The position numbers and the translations under genes were made by a program. The notes under the pieces are model-generated. The model was not told the DNA's origin. It was given only the letters and a program-made list of their open reading frames with translations, and searched no databases. Positions 1-7,589 of a DNA stretch of 12,328 nucleotides are shown in pieces. Within the stretch, counting starts at the first letter, position 1. Each line of letters starts with the position of its first letter. The stretch comes from a bacterium (GTDB lineage Bacteria; JAMOTN01): assembly GCA_027062325.1 (NCBI GenBank), contig JAMOTN010000010.1, positions 1 through 12,328 on the forward strand, read 5' to 3'.

Positions 1-927
1 CTCGCCTACAACATAGCTCACTTTTTCACATTCTTCCCCAAAGATCTTCATCCAAAGTGGCTTAGAGAAGAGAAGGAGAAGGAAAAATTCTTCACCTCAC
101 CCAAAGAACGTATTGAAAACACAATAGTTGTAGATACATCACTTGATAATGAAAGTGTGTCAGCAACTGAAGTACTTAGAAATTTGGCCTCTTCTCTCAA
201 AATGAACTTCAAATATGCCTCATCAATAGAGTTTCTGCCGGTCAGCGGAATATTCTTGGTATTTCCTCCTTCCAAGAATCCTTCTGAGAAGTGGTTCCAA
301 CTTGTAGAAACCATGCTTCTTCGAGGGTGGACAGTTGTATTCATAGGCAATACCTCAAAGCCAGGAATGAAGGCTATGAAAATTAGCAATAAAATATTAG
401 AACGCTTCAACATTCCTTTAAGATTCGACGGCCGCAGACTTAAGATGAAAAACAAACGCAGATTCTGGGACTTTTACACAAAAATCCCAAATGGTTTTCT
501 ACACCTTTGGAACGCTACACCCATAAAAATCATAAAGAAGTGCAATTGTCCACCAAAACCTGAAACTCTTCTTATAGTTAATGCCCCTAATCTATTCTTG
601 GGAGATAAAAAAGTAGAAAACAACAAACTCCCGGTAATAGTATCAATTCCCGCTTTAAATGGAAAGGTTGTCCTATGCGGCTCTAACATTTTTACAGACT
701 ACATGCTTCCATCAAGTAAAATATACAACCAGTTAAAAAAGCGCTTTCCAAAATCTTACATGGAGCCAGATGTTACTGAAAAATTCGCTCTGAAGCTTCT
801 AAAGAGATGGAGAGATTTTTCTTTAAAAAAAGCAGCTGAAGTAGGAGATATGTACTTGAGGCATGACATTCCAACTCTTTACAACGAGATTCCAATGGAA
901 GCTCCACAAGTAAAATTCCATAAGTAA
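1..927 (+). CDS. Unknown protein, C-terminal part (5' end outside the window)
   Basis: The frame is open from the first base to the TAA at 925-927, giving the last 308 residues of a longer protein. The GTG at 157 could start a 256-residue product, but no ribosome binding site precedes it and the sequence before it reads as normal protein (hydrophobic start, then a Lys/Glu-rich stretch). I do not recognise it firmly. The hydrophobic strand at fragment residues 83-90 followed by PPSKNPSE, the strand TVVFIGNT at 111-118, and the segment GKVVLCGSNIFTDYMLP at 221-237 recall the class-I glutamine-amidotransferase-like fold of DUF4350/GldG-type proteins, where a similar GxVVxxGDSDF segment occurs. 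That resemblance is weak and from memory. A Cys-x-Cys (181 and 183, CNCPP) is present. It ends 21 bases before the pyruvate kinase start and is probably in the same operon. Confidence 0.6.
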   Translation, partial: LAYNIAHFFTFFPKDLHPKWLREEKEKEKFFTSPKERIENTIVVDTSLDNESVSATEVLRNLASSLKMNFKYASSIEFLPVSGIFLVFPPSKNPSEKWFQLVETMLLRGWTVVFIGNTSKPGMKAMKISNKILERFNIPLRFDGRRLKMKNKRRFWDFYTKIPNGFLHLWNATPIKIIKKCNCPPKPETLLIVNAPNLFLGDKKVENNKLPVIVSIPALNGKVVLCGSNIFTDYMLPSSKIYNQLKKRFPKSYMEPDVTEKFALKLLKRWRDFSLKKAAEVGDMYLRHDIPTLYNEIPMEAPQVKFHK

Positions 928-936
928 AAATTGAAT

Positions 937-941
937 GGAGG
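937..941 (+). promoter_or_regulatory. Ribosome binding site of pyruvate kinase gene
   Basis: GGAGG lies seven bases before the ATG at 949. It decides that start over an in-frame TTG at 931, which has no ribosome binding site of its own and would place this site inside the coding region. Confidence 0.85.
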
Positions 942-948
942 TGGCAAG

Positions 949-2265
949 ATGCATTCACCTATAAAAGTAGCAGTAACTTATGGTCCTTCATTGCAAAACA
1001 AACTAGAAGAGGCCTTTAAAAGCGGAGCCAAACTTCTCAGGATAAATTTTTCTCACACAAAGGCAAGTGACACCGAAAATATAGTCAAAGAAGCTCAAGA
1101 ATTGGGATTTGTAGTATTTGGAGACTTACAGGGGCCCAAGATAAGAATTGGAGAAGTTGAGAGAAAACTATTGAAAAAAGGAGTGGTCGTATCGTTAGAA
1201 AAAGATCTGCTATTCGACACTTCAATAGTTTCTGCTCAGGTCGGCGACAAAATAATAATTGCTGATGGATTTCCTGTTCTCGAAGTTATCGAAGTATCAG
1301 GGGGAGATATAAAAGCTAAAGTCTTAGAAGAGGGGGAGATTTTCTCACGCGCTGGAATAGCATTTCCAGATTCACATGTGAAAGTTCACTTGTTATCTAA
1401 ACAAGACATTGAAAACATAGAAGCCAGTGTAGATATTGGTTATGATCTCCTTGCTATATCTTTTGTCTCAAACGCAGCCGATGTTTTTACAGTTCGAAAT
1501 TTAACATCAAGTTTTGGACGTGAGTTGCCATTGATCGCAAAAATTGAGAGAAAAATTGCTCTCAAAAATCTGGAGGAAATTGCAGCTGCCTCGGATATAC
1601 TTATGGTAGCCAGAGGAGATTTAGGAGTCGAAATCGGCGAAGAGAATGTTCCATGGGCTCAAAAGCAAATTTTAAAAACGGCAATCAAAAACAACAAACC
1701 TTCTATGGTAGCTACACAACTTCTTGATAGCATGGTCTCTCGTCCAGCTCCGAGCAGGGCTGAAGTTACAGATATAACCACTGCTGTTACAGAAGGCGCC
1801 GATTCTCTTCTGCTTACAAAAGAAACAGCTTTAGGACAATTCCCCATTGAAACTATACGCACAGCTGTTCAAATCTCATCAAAGGCAACAGAATACTCTA
1901 CACCCTTTCTCAACGAATCTCTACCTTCCACAGTTGTGGAAGTAGCAAACTATAGCAATTCCGAAGCAATATTTGTCATAACATATACAGGAACAAGTCT
2001 TCTTTTAATCTCCTCTTTAAAACCAAAACAGAAAATTTTTGCACTATCAAATTCTGACCGTGTGGAAAAACTCTCTGCTTTAACTTACAACACCATATAC
2101 ACTCATATATGCTCAAATTTTGAAAACACAGAAAATCTTGTCAAACATTGTAAAAAAATCATGAAAGAGTATAACATCAAAAGAGCTGTAATATTCTTCG
2201 GCCTCCCACTAGGAAAACCAATAAGGGCAAATACTATCTCCGTAATAGATATTGACGATAACTAA
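949..2265 (+). CDS. pyk: Pyruvate kinase, divergent, predicted K+-independent type
   Basis: Makes pyruvate and ATP from phosphoenolpyruvate and ADP, the last step of glycolysis, in the cytosol. The 438-residue product covers the whole family: N-terminal barrel strand (VAVTYGPS, 7-14) and RINFSH with Arg31, Asn33 and Ser35; a B domain at about 68-140; the catalytic lysine in IAKIER (Lys198) with metal ligands Glu200 and Asp224 (ARGDLGVEIG); ATQ with Thr256; and a C-terminal domain from about 325 to a FGLPLGKP turn. It is slightly shorter than the usual ~470 residues. The potassium-site segment reads GDLQGPKIRIG (58-68), with Lys64 where K+-dependent enzymes have Glu. The usual LSGETA is LTKETA (289-294). 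Both features fit the archaeal/thermophile-like branch. It sits 21 bases after the upstream gene and 31 before the HEAT-repeat gene. I am sure of the family; K+ independence is inferred. Confidence 0.95.
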   Translation: MHSPIKVAVTYGPSLQNKLEEAFKSGAKLLRINFSHTKASDTENIVKEAQELGFVVFGDLQGPKIRIGEVERKLLKKGVVVSLEKDLLFDTSIVSAQVGDKIIIADGFPVLEVIEVSGGDIKAKVLEEGEIFSRAGIAFPDSHVKVHLLSKQDIENIEASVDIGYDLLAISFVSNAADVFTVRNLTSSFGRELPLIAKIERKIALKNLEEIAAASDILMVARGDLGVEIGEENVPWAQKQILKTAIKNNKPSMVATQLLDSMVSRPAPSRAEVTDITTAVTEGADSLLLTKETALGQFPIETIRTAVQISSKATEYSTPFLNESLPSTVVEVANYSNSEAIFVITYTGTSLLLISSLKPKQKIFALSNSDRVEKLSALTYNTIYTHICSNFENTENLVKHCKKIMKEYNIKRAVIFFGLPLGKPIRANTISVIDIDDN

Positions 2266-2282
2266 AAAGATTACCTGAAAAA

Positions 2283-2289
2283 GGGAGGT
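2283..2289 (+). promoter_or_regulatory. Ribosome binding site, possibly occluded by a hairpin
   Basis: GGGAGGT lies seven bases before the GTG start at 2297 and supports that non-ATG start. Its 3' half falls in one arm of the inverted repeat TTACCT (2271-2276) / AGGTAA (2286-2291). Confidence 0.75.
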
Positions 2290-2296
2290 AAGCTAA

Positions 2297-4687
2297 GTGG
2301 AGAAGCTAAACATAATAGATATGCTTAAATTTGGAAATACAGAACTCAAACGCGAAGCCATAAAAAAAATCTCAACTATGAGCTCATACTCCGAAATTTT
2401 AGGAAAACTTTTCTTTCTCTTGAAAGAATCAAATGAAACAGTGCGATTTTGGGCCTTGCAAGCAATAAAAGTTATCAAAGGCGAAGCTACTAGTAGAAAA
2501 CTGGAGGAGCTTTTATCAGATCCCTGCGAAGAGATACGCCGTGAAGCCACAATTGAGCTAGGTAATCGAAAGTGGACCGCACCTGCCAAAATTCTTCCCC
2601 TGCTTGCTGATACATCAGAAGCAGTAAGAGAAGCTGCCATTTACTCACTCAAGAACATGGATATAACTCCTAGCTTTGCTGAAAATGTTTACACTGCATC
2701 AAACCCATGGCTGATAAAAAACAACTTCATAGAAGTTCTGATAACAAAACATGAACTTGCCGAAGAAGTGGTGAATCGCCTTCTCCAAAAGAATGAAGAG
2801 GAAAAATTCTGGGCGGTAAGAATCGCTGCCCACACACTCGTAGACATCCCATCAAAAAAACTAGAAGAGCTGTTCTTCTCATTCCCAAAATTACGCATAG
2901 CAATTCTAGAATATATGGAAAAGAACGCAACTCCTACTGTCAAGATAATTGAAGCAGCTCTTCAAGACTCAGAGCAGATAAGAGAAGCTGCTGTTAAAGC
3001 AGCAAAGCTTTTAATCCCTGAAGAAGCAGCTAAACTAATATCTTTGTTTGATCATAAAAGTTGGATTGTTCGCAAAGCAACCTATGAAATTCTATCAGAA
3101 ACTCTAGAAGCAAATATAGGAGTCCTAGAAGAGGAGATAGAAAACCCATCTTCTGAAGATAGATTTTTCTGGTGTCTTCAATTGTTTGCCAAGTTATCAG
3201 ATGAGGCTACAGGTAAAATTCGCCATATCTTAGAAAACAAACCTGAATTTATCAAGGCATGTTTGGTTGCTCTTGGCAATATATCTACTCCCGACTCTGC
3301 CGACACAATGATAAAACTTATCTCAACAGTATCGGAAGACGAATTTAAAGTCTTAAGTAAATCCATTATCAAACAAAAACAACTAACCATACCTCGCCTA
3401 ATCCCTTTACTCTCAAATCCCGTGTGGAAAGTGAGAAAAAGAGCCGCCTTTCTCCTAAAACAGGTAAAAGAACCGCAAACGTACGTTCCTCTACTTAATA
3501 TCCTGACTTCTAAAGAAGCTTCAAAAGATGCAATATATTGGTCAAAAGAGATCTTAAAAGAAATGCCAGTTCCCGCTTCTCTTCTAGCAGAAAATTTAGA
3601 GAAAGCACCAACTCCTGCTAAACTTGCTCTACTTGAAGTAATTGCTTTCAAAAATGTTGATGTATCAAATCAAATTCTTCCATTGTTATTTGAGAAAACA
3701 CCTGAACTTGTATCAGAAGCTATTAAAACCCTCGCGATCCTTCACTACTCCCCTCTACTCACTCATCTTTCAAAAATTCCTGAAGATCACTGGTTGATTC
3801 GTAAAGCTATAGTATTTGCTTTAGGAAGACTTGCAAGCAAAAACCAAGCAAAGTCCATACTAAAATATTTATCTGATGAAAGCCTTTCAGTAATAGTAGA
3901 AGCAATAGAAGCCGCTGCCAATCAATATTTAACCAGTGCCACTCCAAAAATGATAAAGTTATTTTCCCACCCCGACATAAGGATCAAAGAAGCTGTCATT
4001 AACTTTTTCCTAAAAACTCATTCATCTTCTACTCAATTCTTTGAAGTTCTAAGATCTACATTCTGGAATCTTCCCACAAAGCTGAAACTTAAAGCTCTTG
4101 ATGCTCTAAAGCTTGATTCATCAACCCCCTTCTCTTTTGTTAAGTCAATAATAGAGAGTAAAGTTAACACTCAGTTAAAACTGAAAGCAATTGAACTACT
4201 GACTCCAACTCGTTCAAACATACAGTTTCTCACAGATCTGTCCTGTCATCAAAATCGCTTGATAGCTAACAAAGCAAGTAAACTCCTTGCAGAATACACA
4301 GAGGATGAAAAACCAACTTCATCCTGGCAACAACGTGTTATATCTCTTTACCGACTTGGTTTAGTCTTCCTAAAAGGTAAAAGAATACACGAAGCTCTTA
4401 CTGCTTTTAAGCGAGTTATAAAGATGGATCCGGGGATGTATGAAGCTTACATTCAACTTGCTAAAATTTACAAAGATCAAAACAATTTACCAGAAGCAAT
4501 GCGAATGCTTGCAATGGCCATAGAGATAGCTCCTGAAAAACCCGAAGCTTACTTCTTAGCAGCTATAATAAAGAAATTGGCTGGAGATACTAAAGCAGCT
4601 CTCACATACCTGAAAGATGCCCAAAAATACGATAAAGATGCTAAATTCAAGCGTATAATTGACTCTCTTCTTGTAAAATGGAAGTAA
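2297..4687 (+). CDS. HEAT-repeat protein with C-terminal TPR domain
   Basis: A 796-residue protein built almost entirely of paired helices. From the N-terminus to about residue 670 it carries repeated units with the HEAT pattern, such as SDPCEEIRREATIELG, ADTSEAVREAAIYSL and SNPVWKVRKRAAFLL: a turn with D/N-P or similar, then V/I-R-x-x-A. About residues 685-775 switch to TPR units (YRLGLVFLKGKRIHEALTAF, then YIQLAKIYKDQNNLPEAM, then YFLAAIIKKLAGDTKAAL). No signal peptide, membrane segment or catalytic motif is visible, so it is probably a cytosolic protein-binding scaffold; its partners are unknown. The GTG start is set by GGGAGGT seven bases upstream. It lies between pyruvate kinase and the cysteine desulfurase in the same gene string. 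PBS-lyase-type HEAT proteins have a similar fold, but nothing here points to phycobilins. The domain calls are firm; the role is not known. Confidence 0.88.
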   Translation: MEKLNIIDMLKFGNTELKREAIKKISTMSSYSEILGKLFFLLKESNETVRFWALQAIKVIKGEATSRKLEELLSDPCEEIRREATIELGNRKWTAPAKILPLLADTSEAVREAAIYSLKNMDITPSFAENVYTASNPWLIKNNFIEVLITKHELAEEVVNRLLQKNEEEKFWAVRIAAHTLVDIPSKKLEELFFSFPKLRIAILEYMEKNATPTVKIIEAALQDSEQIREAAVKAAKLLIPEEAAKLISLFDHKSWIVRKATYEILSETLEANIGVLEEEIENPSSEDRFFWCLQLFAKLSDEATGKIRHILENKPEFIKACLVALGNISTPDSADTMIKLISTVSEDEFKVLSKSIIKQKQLTIPRLIPLLSNPVWKVRKRAAFLLKQVKEPQTYVPLLNILTSKEASKDAIYWSKEILKEMPVPASLLAENLEKAPTPAKLALLEVIAFKNVDVSNQILPLLFEKTPELVSEAIKTLAILHYSPLLTHLSKIPEDHWLIRKAIVFALGRLASKNQAKSILKYLSDESLSVIVEAIEAAANQYLTSATPKMIKLFSHPDIRIKEAVINFFLKTHSSSTQFFEVLRSTFWNLPTKLKLKALDALKLDSSTPFSFVKSIIESKVNTQLKLKAIELLTPTRSNIQFLTDLSCHQNRLIANKASKLLAEYTEDEKPTSSWQQRVISLYRLGLVFLKGKRIHEALTAFKRVIKMDPGMYEAYIQLAKIYKDQNNLPEAMRMLAMAIEIAPEKPEAYFLAAIIKKLAGDTKAALTYLKDAQKYDKDAKFKRIIDSLLVKWK

Positions 4688-4707
4688 CAAGTAAAGGCTT
4701 TTTATCT

Positions 4708-4713
4708 GGAGGT
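4708..4713 (+). promoter_or_regulatory. Ribosome binding site of cysteine desulfurase gene
   Basis: GGAGGT ends eight bases before the ATG at 4722. A longer in-frame start at TTG 4713 would overlap this site and is not preferred. Confidence 0.85.
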
Positions 4714-4721
4714 TGTTTCAA

Positions 4722-6002
4722 ATGATAAATGAAAACTTGATGAATTCTTTTCCTGCACTAAAAAGGAGTCGTGCTGGAAAACGTCCGGTATACTTAGATA
4801 ATGCATGTATGACTCTGCGCCCGATTCAAGTTATTAGAGCAATGGAGGAGTATTACACTCAGTTTCCAGCATGTGCATCCCGCAGTACCCACTGGTTTGC
4901 TGGAGAAGTTAACGAACGCGTAGAAGAGAGTTATAAACAAATAGCTAAGTTTACCGGTGCGAAAGAAAACGAGTTAGTATTTCTCAAAAATGCAACAGAA
5001 GCACTCAATTTAGTTGCCAACTCTATTCAAAAATTTACATCTGAAACCCGCAAAATAGTAGTAATAACAGATAAAGAACATTCTTCAAACACAATTCCGT
5101 GGTATAAACTCGAAGCAAAAGGAATAATAAAGTTGGTAATTTTAGAAACCAAAAGAGATGGCACGTTTGACTTTGAAAAATTTGTCGATTTTATGAAAAA
5201 TTACGGAGACAAAGTCATTTTAGTAAGCACGGTGTGGGTATCCAATCTTGACTCTGTAAAATTTCCGATTGAAGAGATTATAGAGATTGCCAAAAAATAC
5301 GGTGCTCTAACAATGATAGATGCAGCTCAAGCACTCCCTCACATACCGGTAAATTTTGAAAATTTAGGAGCAGATTTTATGGCCTTTTCTACTCACAAGA
5401 TGGTAGGACCTGCTGGTGGCTTCTTGATAGTTAAAGAAGAATTGATGGAACAACTTGAACAACTCTCAACAGGTGGCGGAACAGTTGAGGATTTCAACAC
5501 TAAACGCAATATCCAGTTTTTCAAAGGAAGAGCAAGATTAGAAGCAGGCCTACAAGATTATGCAGCCATAATAGGCTCTGCAGCTGCTGCTAATTTTCTC
5601 AAAGAAGTTGGCCTAAAAAACATTGAAGAGCACGAAAAAGAATTAACCGCTTATGCTCTTGAACTACTCGGAAAGATTGAAGATATTGGAATTCTCGGCC
5701 CAAAAGACCCAGAAAAAGCGTCTGGAATTGTAACATTTTACATTAAAAAACCAGCAGTGAGTGTTGAAGAGCGCGATGTGGGAGAAGCAATGTCAGACAA
5801 GTACAACGTTATGGTAAGAACAGGAAGGTTCTGCGTCTACAACTGGTTTAACGCAAAAGGCTTTCCTACATTTTTCACCCCAATTAGAGCTTCCTTTTAC
5901 CTTTACAACACAAAAGAAGATGTTGAAGTACTGGCTGAAGCTGTAAAGGAAGCTGTGGATAAGGTAAAATGGATGCCTACAGTTGACGTCAACGGTTGGT
6001 AA
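4722..6002 (+). CDS. SufS-like cysteine desulfurase (class V aminotransferase fold)
   Basis: A PLP enzyme that removes sulfur from L-cysteine, giving alanine and an enzyme persulfide that feeds Fe-S cluster assembly; cytosolic. The 426-residue length is normal for SufS/CsdA. Visible residues: the N-terminal YLDNACMTLRP motif (24-34, a variant of LDNAATT); the DKEHSSN segment with His120; PLP-site Asp200 and Gln203 (DAAQ); Schiff-base Lys226 after His225 (STHKMVGP); the catalytic-loop cysteine Cys371 in RTGRFCVYNWF; and Arg389 followed by YNTKED. DNACMTLRP and the CxxRSxH stretch (51-57) resemble versions from archaea and anaerobes (from memory). The next gene, 35 bases on, is an IscU-like scaffold, so this enzyme most likely supplies its sulfur. 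A related lyase such as isopenicillin-N-epimerase-like is possible, but Cys371 and the neighbour favour desulfurase. The ATG follows GGAGGT. Confidence 0.92.
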   Translation: MINENLMNSFPALKRSRAGKRPVYLDNACMTLRPIQVIRAMEEYYTQFPACASRSTHWFAGEVNERVEESYKQIAKFTGAKENELVFLKNATEALNLVANSIQKFTSETRKIVVITDKEHSSNTIPWYKLEAKGIIKLVILETKRDGTFDFEKFVDFMKNYGDKVILVSTVWVSNLDSVKFPIEEIIEIAKKYGALTMIDAAQALPHIPVNFENLGADFMAFSTHKMVGPAGGFLIVKEELMEQLEQLSTGGGTVEDFNTKRNIQFFKGRARLEAGLQDYAAIIGSAAAANFLKEVGLKNIEEHEKELTAYALELLGKIEDIGILGPKDPEKASGIVTFYIKKPAVSVEERDVGEAMSDKYNVMVRTGRFCVYNWFNAKGFPTFFTPIRASFYLYNTKEDVEVLAEAVKEAVDKVKWMPTVDVNGW

Positions 6003-6017
6003 GAAAATGTTCCAACC
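5982..6017 (+). repeat. Palindrome plus inverted repeat between desulfurase and scaffold genes
   Basis: GTTGACGTCAAC at 5982-5993 is a perfect 12-base palindrome. Directly after it, GGTTGG (5994-5999) and CCAACC (6012-6017) form an inverted repeat whose 12-base loop contains the TAA stop of the desulfurase gene. No T-run follows, so it is not a normal rho-independent terminator. It may be an intercistronic RNA hairpin or a protein-binding dyad. Confidence 0.5.
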
Positions 6018-6023
6018 CAATAA

Positions 6024-6029
6024 AGGAGG
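6024..6029 (+). promoter_or_regulatory. Ribosome binding site of Fe-S scaffold gene
   Basis: AGGAGG ends eight bases before the ATG at 6038. This rules out the in-frame GTG at 5996, which lies before this site and would overlap the upstream gene. Confidence 0.85.
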
Positions 6030-6037
6030 AGAGTATA

Positions 6038-6445
6038 ATGGAACTCAAAGATCTTCGCGACGAAGTAAAAAGACTTTTCAAAGAAATATTCTCAAGCGGT
6101 GTTCCTCCTCATATCGGAAAACTAGAAGGGGCTACTCACTCAATAGGAGCAGCTGCATGTCCGGATGGTACAGATAACGTTGCTTTTTACGCAATAGTTG
6201 AAAATGACGTTGTAGAAGATATAACTTACGAATGTGGAAACTGCGATCCTTACATGTTCGTAGCAGCAGACTCAATTGTAAAACTTTCAAAAGGTAAGAC
6301 ACTAGATGAAATCTCCAAAATAAGCGCAGAAGACGTGCTAAATTTTATAAACTGCCCCGATGAGATCCTGTATAATCACACTACAGAAGCACTTAAGATT
6401 TTGAAAAAGATGCTGGTTCTGGATCAACAAGGAGAAAGTAGGTGA
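6038..6445 (+). CDS. IscU/NifU-N-like iron-sulfur cluster scaffold protein
   Basis: A 135-residue cytosolic protein of about the length of IscU/SufU (about 125-150), on which Fe-S clusters are built from sulfide delivered by a cysteine desulfurase. The first cluster motif is AACPDG with Cys41 and Asp43, matching the IscU Cys-x-Asp. The second is YECGNC with Cys66 and Cys69, where IscU has a single Cys. The helix after it ends in SKGKTLDEISKI (84-95), matching the KGKTLDEA signature. The last cysteine, Cys106 (INCPDE), sits several residues before the place where IscU has His-Cys, judging from the following helix HTTEALKIL. It follows the desulfurase gene by 35 bases, which supports a donor-acceptor pair. 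No SufBCD, IscA or ferredoxin gene is in the window. The family is well supported; the variant cysteine layout makes its biochemical type uncertain. Confidence 0.85.
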   Translation: MELKDLRDEVKRLFKEIFSSGVPPHIGKLEGATHSIGAAACPDGTDNVAFYAIVENDVVEDITYECGNCDPYMFVAADSIVKLSKGKTLDEISKISAEDVLNFINCPDEILYNHTTEALKILKKMLVLDQQGESR

Positions 6446-6446
6446 T

Positions 6447-7571
6447 ATGTTGAGGAAATTAGTTGGATTTATATGGATCATATCATTCCTCTTTATTGGA
6501 AATCTAAAAGCAACTGCAACTTCTATCAATTTTCATCCTAAATACCTTGTAAAAGGTAGTTTTTTTATAAAATCTCCAGTGATAACCGATAAATTCGGGC
6601 AACTGCCAAATAATTTTTTCTATGCCTTCATCCCATCCTTAAAATTTTTAACATGTAACATCAATAGAATCTATCAATTATCTTCAGATGAACTGGCAAT
6701 ATATACTACATCACATCTTTACAAATATTCTGTTACCACTAAAAAACTCTCTGAAATAACAACTTCAAAAATAAAACATTTTTACAACTCCAAAATTATG
6801 ATAGCCACTGCCACACTCCCGATAGCTGTCGAACCATTTATATATTTTAATTCAACTTTTCCAATAGCCTTTCCTTTAGAATTTGTCACCTTAAAATTCC
6901 CCAAGGACATTGTCATACTATCAAGTGAAACCTATGAAGTAGGAATTGTAAACAACAATTTAGTTATCTACAAAACACTATTTTTTCCACCCAAATTTGA
7001 CGGCTCGTATACATTCACACAAGTGTCGAAAATAGTAGGCTACCATTTTAACCCTATAACCTTTGAATATACTACTTTCGAATCAACATATGAGATTACA
7101 AAATGTATTTCATCGTCTCCTGTTCTTCCAAACTTTTCCACGCTATCCGTAGACATTTCCAAATTGTTCAACTGGAAAAAAATCGAAAGGATCAAATTAA
7201 TCTTCTTTGATAAAGATGATGTAATCAATCTTTCTACTATTAAAAATGATCTATTCTTTAAAATAGCAACTTTCAAGAAAAAAAACATCAGATTCTTAAA
7301 TTCCACAATTGAAGTAATTTTTATCAATTCAAAAGATAAATTTGAAAAGCTTATAAGTGAAATCAAATCCAAAATTCCCATAACCATTATTTTTCCATGG
7401 CAAATTCAAATAACTACGTTTGATGAAAACGGAAAACGCCTATCAACACAAACTTTTCTCTTACAGCCATACTCTCAAATAAAGCTTAATCTGAAAGGCA
7501 CTCCTTACATTGCCTCTATAAAGATAAAAGTGGCAAGTATCTTAAACATTAGCTTCTGGCTAAAAATGTAA
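6447..7571 (+). CDS. Exported protein of unknown function
   Basis: A 374-residue product with a classic signal peptide: basic LRK, a hydrophobic core at about residues 5-18 (LVGFIWIISFLFIG), and a possible signal-peptidase I site near ATA-T at about 23-25. The rest has no transmembrane helix and is rich in Phe, Ile, Lys, Thr and Ser in alternating hydrophobic patterns, suggesting mostly beta structure in the periplasm or at the cell surface. I recognise no domain. Only two cysteines appear after the signal. The start lies one base after the scaffold stop, so translation is probably coupled; AAGGAG at 6429-6434 is a possible ribosome binding site, somewhat far away. The coding strand is notably poor in G and more AT-rich than the preceding genes, as expected of a fast-evolving or acquired gene. 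A link to Fe-S metabolism is not implied by sequence. It is the last gene of the first gene string. Confidence 0.75.
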   Translation: MLRKLVGFIWIISFLFIGNLKATATSINFHPKYLVKGSFFIKSPVITDKFGQLPNNFFYAFIPSLKFLTCNINRIYQLSSDELAIYTTSHLYKYSVTTKKLSEITTSKIKHFYNSKIMIATATLPIAVEPFIYFNSTFPIAFPLEFVTLKFPKDIVILSSETYEVGIVNNNLVIYKTLFFPPKFDGSYTFTQVSKIVGYHFNPITFEYTTFESTYEITKCISSSPVLPNFSTLSVDISKLFNWKKIERIKLIFFDKDDVINLSTIKNDLFFKIATFKKKNIRFLNSTIEVIFINSKDKFEKLISEIKSKIPITIIFPWQIQITTFDENGKRLSTQTFLLQPYSQIKLNLKGTPYIASIKIKVASILNISFWLKM

Positions 7572-7589
7572 TTGAAAATCACAGCCAAT

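Noticed and set aside
931-948. Longer pyruvate kinase start at TTG 931
   Set aside because: It would translate through the GGAGG site that serves ATG 949.
4654-4659. TATAAT as an internal promoter for the desulfurase gene
   Set aside because: No -35-like hexamer at 16-18 bases upstream (the position reads GATAAA), and the site lies in coding sequence.
5996-6037. Longer start of the Fe-S scaffold at GTG 5996
   Set aside because: It overlaps the desulfurase stop and lies before the AGGAGG that serves ATG 6038; family length fits the shorter form.
5983-6177. Open frame on the + strand overlapping the start of the Fe-S scaffold gene
   Set aside because: Arg/Ser-rich shadow in another frame of the well-supported scaffold gene.
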